A DNA stretch of 64,000 nt from Paenirhizobium daejeonense (lineage in GTDB: Bacteria > Pseudomonadota > Alphaproteobacteria > Rhizobiales > Rhizobiaceae), in assembly GCF_014280875.1 (NCBI RefSeq), contig NZ_JACLAL010000001.1, positions 310,001-374,000 on the forward strand, in the 5' to 3' direction. Under the pieces are notes generated by a model. The model made no database searches. It was not told the origin of the DNA and saw nothing but the letters and a program-made list of their open reading frames with translations. Every line of letters starts with the position of its first letter. Positions within the stretch are counted from its first letter, which is position 1. Positions 50,924 to 59,835 of this stretch are shown here, in pieces. A program made the position numbers and the translations under genes.

Positions 50924-51194
50924 GTCCCCGGAACCCCTTGCTGCATGTCAAACGATCCTAGGGAGCGGTAGTTAATTTAGCATTGAATGAGAAATATTTA
51001 CGGTCGTCCGTTCAGGTCATTTCGGTGCTGTGTCCTGACCTGAGAAGCGCGATTTTCCGGACTTTCCGCGGAAAGTTGACGGCAGGTCAGGGATAAGCTT
51101 CACGGCGTCTTGATCGTGGCCTCAATTCCGGTCATCAATCACACCGAAATTGACACCATTGCGGGCGACTTTTGCCACATTCTGGAGGCTTATT

Positions 51195-51500
51195 TTGAAA
51201 CACATTCTGAATCAGTCGTTTTTGACGAAAGTTTATCGCATGCGGGTCATGATTGCAGTTCTTCTGGCAACGGCGAGTTTCCTGTCTCCGCTTAGCGTCC
51301 TGGCGGGCAGCTCCGACGTGGAAGCCACCATCAAGTCCGTGAATGTCGAAAACCTCAGCCTCGTGCTCGATGACGGCAAGACCTACTCGTTGCCGGAAGA
51401 GTTCAATTTCGACGGGCTGCAGAGTGGCGTGAAGGTGATCGTCTTCTACACCGAAGTCGATGGCAAGCGCGTCGTCGACGATCTGGAAGTGGTTCAGTAA
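51195..51500 (+). CDS. DUF1344 family exported protein
   Basis: 101-residue small secreted protein. A signal peptide (VMIAVLLATASFLSPLSVLA) precedes a DUF1344 domain (SSDVEATIKSVNVENLSLVLDDGKTYSLPEEF, then GVKVIVFYTEVDGKRVVDDLEVV), a small OB/SH3-like beta fold of unknown function. The preferred start is TTG 51195, with GGAGG 6 bases upstream; ATG 51240 would give a shorter, also normal signal peptide with a weaker Shine-Dalgarno. Confidence 0.8.
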   Translation: MKHILNQSFLTKVYRMRVMIAVLLATASFLSPLSVLAGSSDVEATIKSVNVENLSLVLDDGKTYSLPEEFNFDGLQSGVKVIVFYTEVDGKRVVDDLEVVQ

Positions 51501-51540
51501 CACCGGTCACGCGACACGCTGCGTCAAGGGCAGGGTGCGC

Positions 51541-52131
51541 TCAAAGCCAGGCGACGAGGGAGCCGTCCCTGTCGATTTTCAGGATACGATCCTGCGGCAC
51601 GTTCATGTCGCAGGCCTCATCCTTGGACCATTGCCCGATAAGACGGAAGACGCTGCGCACTACGCCTCCATGAGTGACACAGACGGTCGGGCGCTCCACG
51701 GAATTCAACCAGGCGCCAACTCTCCATGACAGGATTTCGTAGCTTTCGGCAGCCTCGCCCGGTGGTATGAAGTCCCACTTGTGCAGCCGCCGCTCCTTCA
51801 CCCTCTCAGGTGAGTGCTGCTTGACCTCGCGAATGGTCGAGCCTTCCCAGTCGCCGAAGGAAACTTCCTTGAGGCGTTCATCGAGGCGATAGTTCTCTGG
51901 ATCAAAGCCCATGGCGGCGCGGACCCGCTCCATGGTTTCGCGCGTGCGGCCGAGAGGGGAGGCGACATAGTCGAAGTTTCCGGCTTGATCGCCGAGTTCT
52001 TCAAGAAGCCTGCGGCCGTTGTCGCTGGCTTGCGCCCGGCCGAGATCGTTGAGGCCGATATCTTTCTGCCCTTGCAGGCGACCCTCGGCATTCCAGTCGG
52101 TCTGGCCGTGACGGATCATGTAGATGAGCAC
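51541..52131 (-). CDS. Histidine phosphatase family protein
   Basis: 196-residue phosphoglycerate-mutase-like phosphatase. Catalytic RHG in MIRHGQTDWNAEGRLQG, the second Arg in SPLGRTRETMERV, and the second catalytic His in VTHGGVVRSV are present. Start is GTG 52131 with GAGG 8 bases upstream. Close behind fabI (20 bases after its stop) on the same strand, so probably co-transcribed. Substrate unknown. Confidence 0.88.
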   Translation of the reverse strand: MLIYMIRHGQTDWNAEGRLQGQKDIGLNDLGRAQASDNGRRLLEELGDQAGNFDYVASPLGRTRETMERVRAAMGFDPENYRLDERLKEVSFGDWEGSTIREVKQHSPERVKERRLHKWDFIPPGEAAESYEILSWRVGAWLNSVERPTVCVTHGGVVRSVFRLIGQWSKDEACDMNVPQDRILKIDRDGSLVAWL

Positions 52132-52151
52132 GGCCAGAACCTCAGACTTTA

Positions 52152-52970
52152 CTATTCCTTGACGACGGAAATATCCGGCGCGTCAACGGCCTTCATGCCG
52201 ACCGTGTGGTAGCCGGAATCGACATGATGAACTTCGCCGGTAACGCCGGTGGACAGATCCGACAGGAGATACACGCCGGAATTGCCGACTTCGTCGGTCG
52301 TGACGTTGCGCTTCAGCGGCGAGTGGTACTCGTTCCACTTCAGGATGTAGCGGAAGTCGCCGATGCCTGACGCTGCGAGCGTCTTGATCGGGCCGGCCGA
52401 GATTGCGTTGACGCGGATGCCACGGCCGCCCATGTCTACGGCCAGGTAGCGCACCGACGCCTCGAGCGCGGCCTTGGCGACGCCCATGACGTTGTAGTGC
52501 GGCATCACCTTTTCGGCGCCGTAATAGGTGAGCGTCAGGATGGAACCGCCGTCATTCATGACCTTTTCGGCGCGCGCGGCGACAGCCGTGAACGAGTAGA
52601 CGGAGATGTCCATGGTCCGCTGGAAGTTGTCGCGAGTGGTCTCGATGTAGCGGCCGGTCAGTTCGTCCTTGTCTGAGAAGGCGATGGCATGCACGACGAA
52701 ATCGATCTTGCCCCACTTGTCCTCGAGCGTCTTGAAGACGGCATCGATGCTGGCGAGATCGGTGACGTCGCAGTCGCCTGCCATTAACGCGTCCAGTTCC
52801 TGGGCAAGCGGCTCGACGCGCTTTTTCAGCGCATCCCCTTGCCAGGTCAAGGCAATTTCGGCTCCCTGGTCGCGGCAGGCTTTCGCGATCCCCCATGCGA
52901 TGGAACGATTGTTTGCGACGCCCATGATGACGCCGCGCTTGCCTGCCATAAGGCCGGAACCTTGAGCCAT
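52152..52970 (-). CDS. fabI: Enoyl-ACP reductase (FabI)
   Basis: 272-residue NADH-dependent enoyl-[acyl carrier protein] reductase, last reduction of each fatty-acid elongation round and the target of triclosan. Family marks: GKRGVIMGVANNRSIAWGIAKA and the Tyr159-x6-Lys166 catalytic pair in HYNVMGVAKAALEASVRYLA, plus NAISAGPIKTLAASGI. ATG at 52970 has GGGAGC upstream. Upstream lies a DnaJ-like gene, also leftward. Confidence 0.95.
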   Translation of the reverse strand: MAQGSGLMAGKRGVIMGVANNRSIAWGIAKACRDQGAEIALTWQGDALKKRVEPLAQELDALMAGDCDVTDLASIDAVFKTLEDKWGKIDFVVHAIAFSDKDELTGRYIETTRDNFQRTMDISVYSFTAVAARAEKVMNDGGSILTLTYYGAEKVMPHYNVMGVAKAALEASVRYLAVDMGGRGIRVNAISAGPIKTLAASGIGDFRYILKWNEYHSPLKRNVTTDEVGNSGVYLLSDLSTGVTGEVHHVDSGYHTVGMKAVDAPDISVVKE

Positions 52971-53092
52971 GTTTTGCTCCCTGATACTTTCGAGTGATCC
53001 TGCCTATGGCATAGCCCGATCCGTGGTTCAAGATTGGACAGGATCATCAACTGTTAGGGGCCGTAACAAAGGGTGTAGTTGTTACAAAGGCT

Positions 53093-54373
53093 TCACAGAA
53101 AAAGCCCCTCGCGCATCACGCGCATCAGGTCGGTTACCTTATCGTCTGGCTTTTCCCAGAGTTTTACGCGCAGTTCGACCAGAACGGCGCCGCGTCCACC
53201 CGTATCGTCGGGAAGTCCCTGGCCTTCGAGCCGGATGACCTGATCGGAATTCGACCAGGCGGGAATGGTGATATCCACAGGTCCAGCTGGTGTTTCCACC
53301 TGCGTGTCGCAACCGAGGACGGCGTTTTCCAGCGTAATCGGCAGGACGGTCCTGATATCGAATCCGTCGACCCGGAACTTCTCGTCCTTCGTGACGCGGA
53401 TCGTTGCATAGACGTCGCCGCGCGCCATGTTCGGCAGCTTGTGACCCTGTGCCTTGAGCTGGACGACATGGCCTTCGCTCACTCCGGAAAGCGGTACGCG
53501 CAGTTCTCGCCCGTCGGCGAGTGTGACCGGAACGGACTTCTGCGCCAGCAGGTCGTCTATGGTAACCAGTGCCTCGACATGCAGGTCGGGAGCTTTTTCC
53601 GGCGCCGGCTGCACACCACGGAATCGGCGCACCAGAGAACTGATGAGTTCCACCGGAGCAAAGATGGAGGCGGGCCTCGATGCGGTCGCTGCGGCGTCGG
53701 CGTTTTCAGCTTTGTCGGTCCTGTCGGCTTTTTCGGCCTTCTCGCCCTTGCTTTCGTTTTCGCGCTTCAGCTTTTCAGCGGCGGCGGCAGCCTCCGGCGT
53801 GTCGCCGAAGATGCGCGACACCATTTCTTCAGGCGTCTCGCCGACGGGGCCTGCCTTCGGCTGCTCGGCGGAGGCAGTACCGGATCCACCGGATGACTGG
53901 CCGGACGGTGGGGTCTGCGTGGCTTTCGCCTGAGCGGCAGCCTGCGCGGCTGCAGCCTGAGCCGCCGCGGCCTGCGCAGCCTGTGCTGTCGATTGTGCTA
54001 CCTTTTCGGCCCGGTTCTTTTCGGCTTCCGCCTTGGCTAGCTCGGCCATGATCCGCTCGGCATTGGCCTTTGCGGCCTTGGCCTTTTCAGCCGCCTGGCG
54101 TGCTGCTTCGCGCGCGGATTCGCGCTGCTGCATGATGGTCTGTTCGCGCTCCATCGCTTCAACCTTGCTGCGCTGCTGGTCGTAATGGTTGCGCTTCTTC
54201 GGATCCTTCAACACCTCGTAGGCGCGGCCGATCTCGGCGAAACGCTGATTAGCATTCGGATCTTCGCGGTTCTGGTCGGGATGGACGGACTTTGCCCTCG
54301 TACGCCACGCCGCCTTGATTTCGTCGGCTCCCGCGTCTCGTCTCACGCCGAGTACAGAATACAGATCGCGCAT
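53093..54373 (-). CDS. DnaJ-like cochaperone with a long Ala/charged linker
   Basis: 426-residue J-domain protein. J domain at 1-68 with HPDQN; then a coiled-coil, Ala/Glu/Lys-rich region (about 70-240) with AQAAQAAAAQAAAAQAAAQ; then two C-terminal substrate-binding beta domains (ALVTIDDLLAQKSVPVTLADGRELRVPLSGV; IRLEGQGLPDDTGGRGAVLVELRV). There is no zinc-finger (CxxCxGxG) domain, so it is a CbpA/type II-like cochaperone with an unusually long linker. ATG at 54373. It lies between fabI and the lipoprotein/pdxH pair. Confidence 0.88.
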   Translation of the reverse strand: MRDLYSVLGVRRDAGADEIKAAWRTRAKSVHPDQNREDPNANQRFAEIGRAYEVLKDPKKRNHYDQQRSKVEAMEREQTIMQQRESAREAARQAAEKAKAAKANAERIMAELAKAEAEKNRAEKVAQSTAQAAQAAAAQAAAAQAAAQAKATQTPPSGQSSGGSGTASAEQPKAGPVGETPEEMVSRIFGDTPEAAAAAEKLKRENESKGEKAEKADRTDKAENADAAATASRPASIFAPVELISSLVRRFRGVQPAPEKAPDLHVEALVTIDDLLAQKSVPVTLADGRELRVPLSGVSEGHVVQLKAQGHKLPNMARGDVYATIRVTKDEKFRVDGFDIRTVLPITLENAVLGCDTQVETPAGPVDITIPAWSNSDQVIRLEGQGLPDDTGGRGAVLVELRVKLWEKPDDKVTDLMRVMREGLFL

Positions 54374-54563
54374 TTAAGCCACCAGTAAACACAAACGGCC
54401 GTGCATCCCGTCATCTGACGCGCCGGCATGAACAAAAACGCACCGTGCCGCCCAACTCATGGCGGTTTCGGCATAATACAGCGGAAACTATCACAAGAAG
54501 ATGCTAATCAGTGGTTACGGCGCATTCCCCGGCAAGGGGCCTGACGGGAATATGGTTTCCGAA

Positions 54564-54968
54564 CTATGAACTGCGATCGAAACGCATGAGTTGCCACTGG
54601 CCGGAGCCGGTGGTGCAGGTCTTTCCAGCGAAATAGGCGATCCCCTCATAGGAATGACGGGTGGTGGAGAAGTTGCGGCACACGATGCCGTTGTCCCTTT
54701 CCTCCTGGATTGCCGTCACCACGCCGGCACTGCCGGTTGCGGCATTCGCCCAGGGCAGGGGATTTCCGGCATTCTTGTCGAGATCGGCCGACGAAACTGC
54801 GTTCTGAACGGTCAGTTCGTCAGAGGTGCTGGATGTGTTGCGCTTCGTTGCCACCGTATTGGTGGAGATCGAACGATCGACGCTGTCTGAACCGAAGAGA
54901 TCCATGCTGCCGCCGAAGCACCCGCAAAGGGGGAGCGTCAAAATTAACACGGCAAACATTCGCTTCAT
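54564..54968 (-). CDS. Small outer-membrane-type lipoprotein (RT0821-like)
   Basis: 134-residue lipoprotein. Signal peptide MKRMFAVLILTLPLCGCFGG with lipobox LCGC. The C-terminal half (GIVCRNFSTTRHSYEGIAYFAGKTCTTGSGQWQL) resembles the common rickettsial-type 17 kDa/RT0821 surface-antigen core with its Cys pair. ATG at 54968; the open frame extends to 55019 without support. It is divergent from pdxH. Confidence 0.78.
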   Translation of the reverse strand: MKRMFAVLILTLPLCGCFGGSMDLFGSDSVDRSISTNTVATKRNTSSTSDELTVQNAVSSADLDKNAGNPLPWANAATGSAGVVTAIQEERDNGIVCRNFSTTRHSYEGIAYFAGKTCTTGSGQWQLMRFDRSS

Positions 54969-55085
54969 TGCGATCCTGTTACCCTTTTGGCGCTCGTCGC
55001 ACTTTGATATGTCTCTCAATGGGCGTCCTGTCCAGTGATTTGACCCTGGGCCGAGATGATGTCGTTCTGGAGCATTTGAAGCAAT

Positions 55086-55706
55086 ATGTCAGAAATGGGG
55101 TTAACAACCGGTGACTTCACCGAGGAGTCGAAACCTTTTGCGCTGTTCGCAGACTGGTTGAAGGACGCTGAAGCCTCGGAAATCAACGATCCTAACGCAG
55201 TTGCACTTGCCACTGTCGACGAGCACGGTCTTCCGAATGTGCGAATGGTGTTGCTCAAGGGATTTGATGACCGGGGTTTCGTGTTCTACACAAATTTCGA
55301 AAGTCAGAAGGGGCAGGAAATTCTTGGTCAGAAGAAGGCGGCGATGTGCTTCCACTGGAAGTCGCTGCGCCGGCAGGTGCGGTTAAGAGGCGAGGTAGAG
55401 ATCGTTTCCGACGAGGAAGCGGACGCCTATTACCGCTCCCGTGCGCTCGGAAGCCGCATCGGCGCATGGGCCTCGAAGCAGTCCCGCCCGCTCGAGGGGC
55501 GTTTCGCGCTGGAAAAGGCTGTCGCCGAATATACCGCCCGTTTCGCGCTCGGCGATATTCCTCGTCCGCCCTATTGGTCCGGCTTCCGTATCAAGCCGCA
55601 GTCGATCGAGTTCTGGCACGATCGCAAGTTCCGCCTGCATGATCGAATCGAATTCCGCCGCGAGACGCTGGATTCGCCCTGGACCAAGGTGCGTATGTAC
55701 CCCTGA
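55086..55706 (+). CDS. pdxH: Pyridoxamine 5'-phosphate oxidase
   Basis: 206-residue FMN enzyme that oxidises PNP or PMP to pyridoxal 5'-phosphate. Family marks: [63 protein letters not shown] and the C-terminal [17 protein letters not shown]...[10 protein letters not shown] with the Arg used for substrate. ATG at 55086; the upstream frame is open but has no better start. Confidence 0.95.
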   Translation: MSEMGLTTGDFTEESKPFALFADWLKDAEASEINDPNAVALATVDEHGLPNVRMVLLKGFDDRGFVFYTNFESQKGQEILGQKKAAMCFHWKSLRRQVRLRGEVEIVSDEEADAYYRSRALGSRIGAWASKQSRPLEGRFALEKAVAEYTARFALGDIPRPPYWSGFRIKPQSIEFWHDRKFRLHDRIEFRRETLDSPWTKVRMYP

Positions 55707-55765
55707 GGCAGGACCACCGAAAACTGAAAGTGGCCCTTTCACTTTAACGTGTCAGGGCCGCCCTG

Positions 55766-56812
55766 TTATCCTCGGCGGGCGAAGGGAATGCCCGAAGCCA
55801 GCGCCGAGACGTAACGCGGATTCTGATAGAAGCCGTTGAGCGAGATGCGAGGAAATTGCATCGGCGTTTCCAGGGATTTTTCCCGGAGCACACCCGGATG
55901 TGTTGTGACAGCAAGCCTGAAGCCGGCGGCGCTGACGGCGGCGGTTGTTCGCGCATCGACGCTGCGGCGGTCTCCATAAGGATAGGCAAAGCTCGTGGGA
56001 CGGCGACCGGTGAGCGCCGCGACATAATCCGCGCTGAAGGACAACTCCTCTGCAAGTGTCGCATCGTCGAGAAAGGTGAGCGCCCGGTGGCTGACGGTAT
56101 GGGCGCCGAGGCTCGCCAGCGGGTGGGTGGCAATCGCCTTCAGTTCGTCCGGCGTCATCACCAGCCGGTCTGCCAGCATCCGCGCGTCGACGTCCGCTTC
56201 AACCGCTGCGGCATCGAGCGCGGCAATCGCCTCGCTCTCCCCCGGTCCGCCAATGGTCGCGCCGATACGATCTCCGGCGGCTATTTTGGCGGCGCGGTCT
56301 GCGATGTCGAAAACCGTCCGACCGCCCGAGGGATCGGCCAACGTGAAGCGGCTCGTATTGTTGACGAGTTCATCCAGTGTTTCCCACCACAGCGTATGGC
56401 TGCGCTCGGCAAAACCGCGGGCGACGAAAATCGTGAAGGGAACGCCGTGTCTTTCGAACACCGGCAACGCATGTTCCGCATTGTCCCTGAAGCCGTCGTC
56501 CAGCGTGAAGGCGGCGAAGGGCTGCCCGGTGTTGGAAGAGGTGAGAGCCGCCGGGATCTCGTCGAGCGCCACGAAACGATATCCGTCGCTCTTTAACTGC
56601 AGGATGGCCAGTTCCAGGAATTCCGGTGTGATTTCCAGGTGGCGGTTGGGTTCAGCAAGCCGCGGAGTGTGAGGCCGCACATGATGTAGCGTGAAGATCG
56701 CGCCGCGGCCTCGTGCCGAGGACATTGCGCCGAGACGGGAAAGCACATGCGAGGCTTCGAGCCCGGCTGTGATCGCCGTCTGCCGCAACATCCTGTTCAG
56801 TCGTGCCGACAT
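55766..56812 (-). CDS. Polysaccharide deacetylase family protein
   Basis: 348-residue NodB-homology (CE4-type) deacetylase. The domain shows FAAFTLDDGFRDNAEHALPVFERHGVPFTIFVA, the His-rich LGAHTVSHRAL and RRPTSFAYPYGDRR segments, i.e. the metal triad motifs (DD, HTxSH and the PYGD catalytic region). Presumably deacetylates a surface polysaccharide or peptidoglycan. ATG at 56812 has GGGGAAAGACG upstream. Convergent with pdxH. No signal peptide is obvious at the chosen start. Confidence 0.87.
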   Translation of the reverse strand: MSARLNRMLRQTAITAGLEASHVLSRLGAMSSARGRGAIFTLHHVRPHTPRLAEPNRHLEITPEFLELAILQLKSDGYRFVALDEIPAALTSSNTGQPFAAFTLDDGFRDNAEHALPVFERHGVPFTIFVARGFAERSHTLWWETLDELVNNTSRFTLADPSGGRTVFDIADRAAKIAAGDRIGATIGGPGESEAIAALDAAAVEADVDARMLADRLVMTPDELKAIATHPLASLGAHTVSHRALTFLDDATLAEELSFSADYVAALTGRRPTSFAYPYGDRRSVDARTTAAVSAAGFRLAVTTHPGVLREKSLETPMQFPRISLNGFYQNPRYVSALASGIPFARRG

Positions 56813-56980
56813 CGTCTTTCCCCGTTTCGCGCCCGGTTGAACATTGCGCTGCAGCGAAAGTAAGGGCGGGCCGTTAAGCGTTGCTGAACGGCCCGCTGCC
56901 TGTTCTCGCGTCGTGATTGCCGGGTTTGGCCAGCACCCGCCAGGAAGCATGGCCACATCGCGATCAGGACGCAAGCAACC

Positions 56981-58453
56981 TCATGATGTCAGGAGTGCAG
57001 CACCGGCAAGCCTGACGGCCCGGCGGGCAGCGAGGAGGGCAGGTACTGCCCACACAAGCGCCAGACCGAATGTCAGCGTCAGGATCGTTCGCATGGCCTC
57101 CGGCGTATCGGCTGAGGCAAGTCCGGCGCCGTTGGCCCATAGCCCCGCCATAGCGGCGCCGAGCGCATAGCCGGCCGATTGCAGCGTGGGCAGAAGCGCC
57201 GAGGTCTTGTCGCGTTCCCGTTCCGGCGTCGTTTCCATCAGCATCTGGCTGAGATAGCCCCAGCTCAGACCGAAGGCTGCGCCAATGGTGATCTGCGCCG
57301 CAACGAGCAGCCCGGTGCTGCCGGCGGCAATGGCGGCGACAAGAGCCGTGAAGCCGCAGACCAGCAGCAGGGGGCCCACCCATATGGTGGCCCGCCTTGC
57401 GCCTTCATGCCTGAGATTGGCGACGCCGATGGCCGTGAGACTCCAGCTGATCGCCATCAGCGCCCCGAGCGCGCCAGCATGGGTTGGCCCATAGCCGAAG
57501 AGGTTTTGCAGCGAGTAGACAAGATAGACACCGCTCGTTGCCTGCGAAAGCGGCATCAGCAGCACCACCCAGAGACCGAGGCCGAGTGTGGAACCGAGCG
57601 AAAACGCGCCCTTCGGCAGGATCGACTGATTCGCGCGGTGGTCGAGACGAACGGCGGCGAAGATCAGGAGGAGCGATGTAGCGACTGCCGTTGCCGCGAC
57701 CGGTGCCGAAGGCGCAAGCCCGGCGACCAGCATGACAAGCAGCCCGGCCGAAAGCAGGGCAAGGCGCTGGGTTGGGAAGCTGAGGGTCATGCCGCCGGTC
57801 GTCCTACGTCCGCCCGGCACCATCACCGCGGCGAGAAGCAGGAAAAGGCAGATGATCGGGGCGTTGACGAGAAAGGCGACGCGCCAGGAGAAGGTTTCCG
57901 TGAGCGATCCCGCAAGCACCGGTCCGCCAAAGGCGGCAACGGCCCAGACGGTCGCCTCCGCACCGAAGACCTTCGGCACCAGAGCCGGCGGAAACATTTC
58001 AGGGATCAGGGCATAGCAGATCGCCGCGATGATCCCTTCGCCGATGCCCTGAAAAACGCGCCCGACAAGCACTGTCTCCATGTCCGACGCCACAGCGGCG
58101 GTAAGCGTGCCGGCGAGAAAAACGACTGCTGCGGCGAACAGCACCTTTCGCGCGCCGTATCTCTGCTTGAGCAGCGCCGCACTCGCGCCGGCGACGATCG
58201 AGGCGATCAGATAAAGGGTCAGCGACCACGGCAGCAATGCCGCGCCGCCAATCTCGCGGACAGCCGTCGGCAGCACGGTGCTGACGAGAAAGCCGTTGAA
58301 GGCATAGAGCGCCACGCCTACGCACAACATGGTGGTGGTCGCGAGATAGCGGGGTGTCAGCAGTTCCGCCCAGCGGCCTGTGGATGTCCTCACATCGGAA
58401 GCTCCTGTGCCGTGCTGTTCCATGCCGTCTGTGCCTTCCATTCCTGCATCCAT
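56981..58453 (-). CDS. MFS multidrug-type exporter under SoxR-type control
   Basis: About 490-residue major facilitator with 12-14 helices; DHA2-like features such as VGRVFQGIGEGIIAAICYALIPEMFP and FSWRVAFLVNAPI. The promoter at 58493-58523 puts the transcript start near 58486, so the first in-frame ATG (58483) would be essentially leaderless; ATG 58453 is taken instead, with 58438 as another option. Divergent from soxR. Such exporters commonly expel redox-active compounds; the substrate here is inference. Confidence 0.83.
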   Translation of the reverse strand: MDAGMEGTDGMEQHGTGASDVRTSTGRWAELLTPRYLATTTMLCVGVALYAFNGFLVSTVLPTAVREIGGAALLPWSLTLYLIASIVAGASAALLKQRYGARKVLFAAAVVFLAGTLTAAVASDMETVLVGRVFQGIGEGIIAAICYALIPEMFPPALVPKVFGAEATVWAVAAFGGPVLAGSLTETFSWRVAFLVNAPIICLFLLLAAVMVPGGRRTTGGMTLSFPTQRLALLSAGLLVMLVAGLAPSAPVAATAVATSLLLIFAAVRLDHRANQSILPKGAFSLGSTLGLGLWVVLLMPLSQATSGVYLVYSLQNLFGYGPTHAGALGALMAISWSLTAIGVANLRHEGARRATIWVGPLLLVCGFTALVAAIAAGSTGLLVAAQITIGAAFGLSWGYLSQMLMETTPERERDKTSALLPTLQSAGYALGAAMAGLWANGAGLASADTPEAMRTILTLTFGLALVWAVPALLAARRAVRLAGAALLTS

Positions 58454-58492
58454 TTCCCGGTATTTCCTCTCCATGGTCATCATTGCGGACGG

Positions 58493-58523
58493 ATGCTACA
58501 ACCTCAACCAAAGTTGAGGTAAA
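58493..58523 (-). promoter_or_regulatory. SoxR-type promoter and box for the MFS gene
   Basis: On the minus strand: -35 TTTACC (58523-58518), 19-base spacer, -10 TAGCAT (58498-58493). The 18-base SoxR box CCTCAACCAAAGTTGAGG (58502-58519 on the plus strand) is a perfect dyad with the same layout as the Escherichia coli soxS promoter. Spacer length of 19 is typical for MerR-family activation. Confidence 0.85.
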
Positions 58524-58541
58524 GAGCCGGAGCAAGAAAAA

Positions 58542-58991
58542 ATGCAGGGCCTGACGGTTGGTGAAATTGCAAGTCGCAGCGGTGTGGCCGTCTCGGCCAT
58601 TCATTTTTATGAACGCAAGGGGTTGATCGCCTCCCACCGCACGGAAGGCAATCAGCGGCGCTTCGACCGCGCCGTGCTTCGCCGCATCGCCCTCATCAAG
58701 GTCGCCCAGCAGCTCGGCGTGCCGCTGGCGGAAGTGGCGGAACAACTCTCCGTTCTGCCGAAGGACCGTGCTCCCGATCACCGCGACTGGCAGAAGATAG
58801 CCACCCGCTGGTCGCAGCAGTTGAACCACCGCATCCATATGCTGGAAGCCTTGCGCGACAACCTCGACGGCTGCATCGGCTGCGGCTGCCTTTCCATGAC
58901 CAAATGCACTGTCATCAATCCCGGCGATTGCCTCGCGGATGAAGGGCAGGGCGCCGTGGCGCTCACCGAGATGGCGGCGGTGGAGGGTTAA
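58542..58991 (+). CDS. soxR: Redox-sensing regulator SoxR
   Basis: 149-residue MerR-family regulator. HTH TVGEIASRSGVAVSAIHFYERKGLIASHRTEGNQRRF at 5-42, and the [2Fe-2S] cluster motif C111-x2-C114-x-C116-x5-C122 (CIGCGCLSMTKC) that defines SoxR. Responds to redox-cycling compounds or NO. ATG at 58542; the SoxR box ends 22 bases upstream, so it also lies over its own promoter. No soxS is adjacent, as usual outside enterics; the divergent MFS exporter is the probable target. Confidence 0.94.
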   Translation: MQGLTVGEIASRSGVAVSAIHFYERKGLIASHRTEGNQRRFDRAVLRRIALIKVAQQLGVPLAEVAEQLSVLPKDRAPDHRDWQKIATRWSQQLNHRIHMLEALRDNLDGCIGCGCLSMTKCTVINPGDCLADEGQGAVALTEMAAVEG

Positions 58992-59128
58992 GGGGAGCAG
59001 AGCCAAGATGGGGGCGAGATGCCGTTGTGGAAACGATTTTCGTCCGCAACTGGCCCGAATCGACATTCCACGACTACTCGCCTTTGAGCGTTAATCACAC
59101 TATCCACCAGGCGCTGCCGGCGCCTGTC

Positions 59129-59503
59129 TCATTTCGACGGCAGAGTGCGTGCGGTCAGTTTATTTCCGTCAGGATCGCGGAGATATGCGACGAATGACCC
59201 GTTTGGACGCTCCGTGGGCGGACTCTCGATCGCTGTGCCACCGTGCGCGGTACCGGCGGCATGCCACGCCAGAACATGGTCGCGGCTCGCGGCGGCGATA
59301 CCGATAGTCCCACCATTGGCCGCGGTCGCCGGCTTGCCATCGATAGGTTTCGTGATCATTAGCAGACCGCCCTCGTGAGCATAGATCAGCCTGCCTCTCG
59401 CATCCATCTCACCGTGCCGGCCGCCTAATGCGGTGAAGGTGGCGTCGTAGAAGCTTTTGGCCCGCTCGAGGTCGTTGCTTCCAATCATGACGTGGGTAAA
59501 CAT
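59129..59503 (-). CDS. VOC/glyoxalase superfamily protein
   Basis: 124-residue single-domain vicinal-oxygen-chelate protein. N-terminal FTHVMIGSNDLERAKSFYDATFTALG and C-terminal SFVAYLRDPDGNKLTA are the typical paired beta-alpha-beta-beta-beta ends, with His4 and a Glu/Asp at likely metal positions. Such proteins include glyoxalases and antibiotic-resistance proteins; substrate unknown. ATG at 59503 has TGGAGACG upstream. Confidence 0.85.
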   Translation of the reverse strand: MFTHVMIGSNDLERAKSFYDATFTALGGRHGEMDARGRLIYAHEGGLLMITKPIDGKPATAANGGTIGIAAASRDHVLAWHAAGTAHGGTAIESPPTERPNGSFVAYLRDPDGNKLTARTLPSK

Positions 59504-59835
59504 GCTTCGTCTCCAGTAAGGTTTTCAAATGCGTTCCCGTCCCAGGGTAAACCAATATGGGAATGGGGCGGTCGCAAAATTCCCGATGAAGGCGGCCCAT
59601 GTTTCCGGATTTTGCGACATCGCAAGATAGAATGTTCTGCGGTGACCGCAATGTCCCACTCCTGGCGCATCGCCACCGAAGTGCCGCTGCATTTGTGGAA
59701 CATCGTCTGTGTCGGTCGTCACACCCATTCGCCCAATGATTCTCCGCACCTAGAGGTTGGACGTTCATTTTTTATGGACTCCGTCAAATAAATGCCGAAT
59801 GATCAACCATCCGCAGCAACGGGAGTTCAAGCCGC
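59504..59835. other. Divergent intergenic region with a Crp/Fnr-type dyad
   Basis: 332 bases with no convincing gene between the VOC gene (leftward) and the SDR (rightward). Both strands have short open frames but no Shine-Dalgarno or family likeness. It contains TTGCG-ACAT-CGCAA at 59612-59625. Confidence 0.5.
59612..59625. promoter_or_regulatory. TTGCG-N4-CGCAA dyad (NnrR-like)
   Basis: A perfect 5-base dyad with a 4-base centre, the form bound by NnrR/DnrD-type Crp/Fnr proteins that respond to nitric oxide. It is about 110 bases before the VOC gene and 210 before the SDR. Could be chance. Confidence 0.35.

Noticed and set aside
55766..56812. Polysaccharide deacetylase as nodulation gene nodB
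   Set aside because: No other nod genes or nod box nearby, and it is longer than NodB.
59525..59749. Short minus-strand frame in the VOC-SDR gap as a gene
   Set aside because: No Shine-Dalgarno, no family likeness, and it crosses the divergent promoter region.
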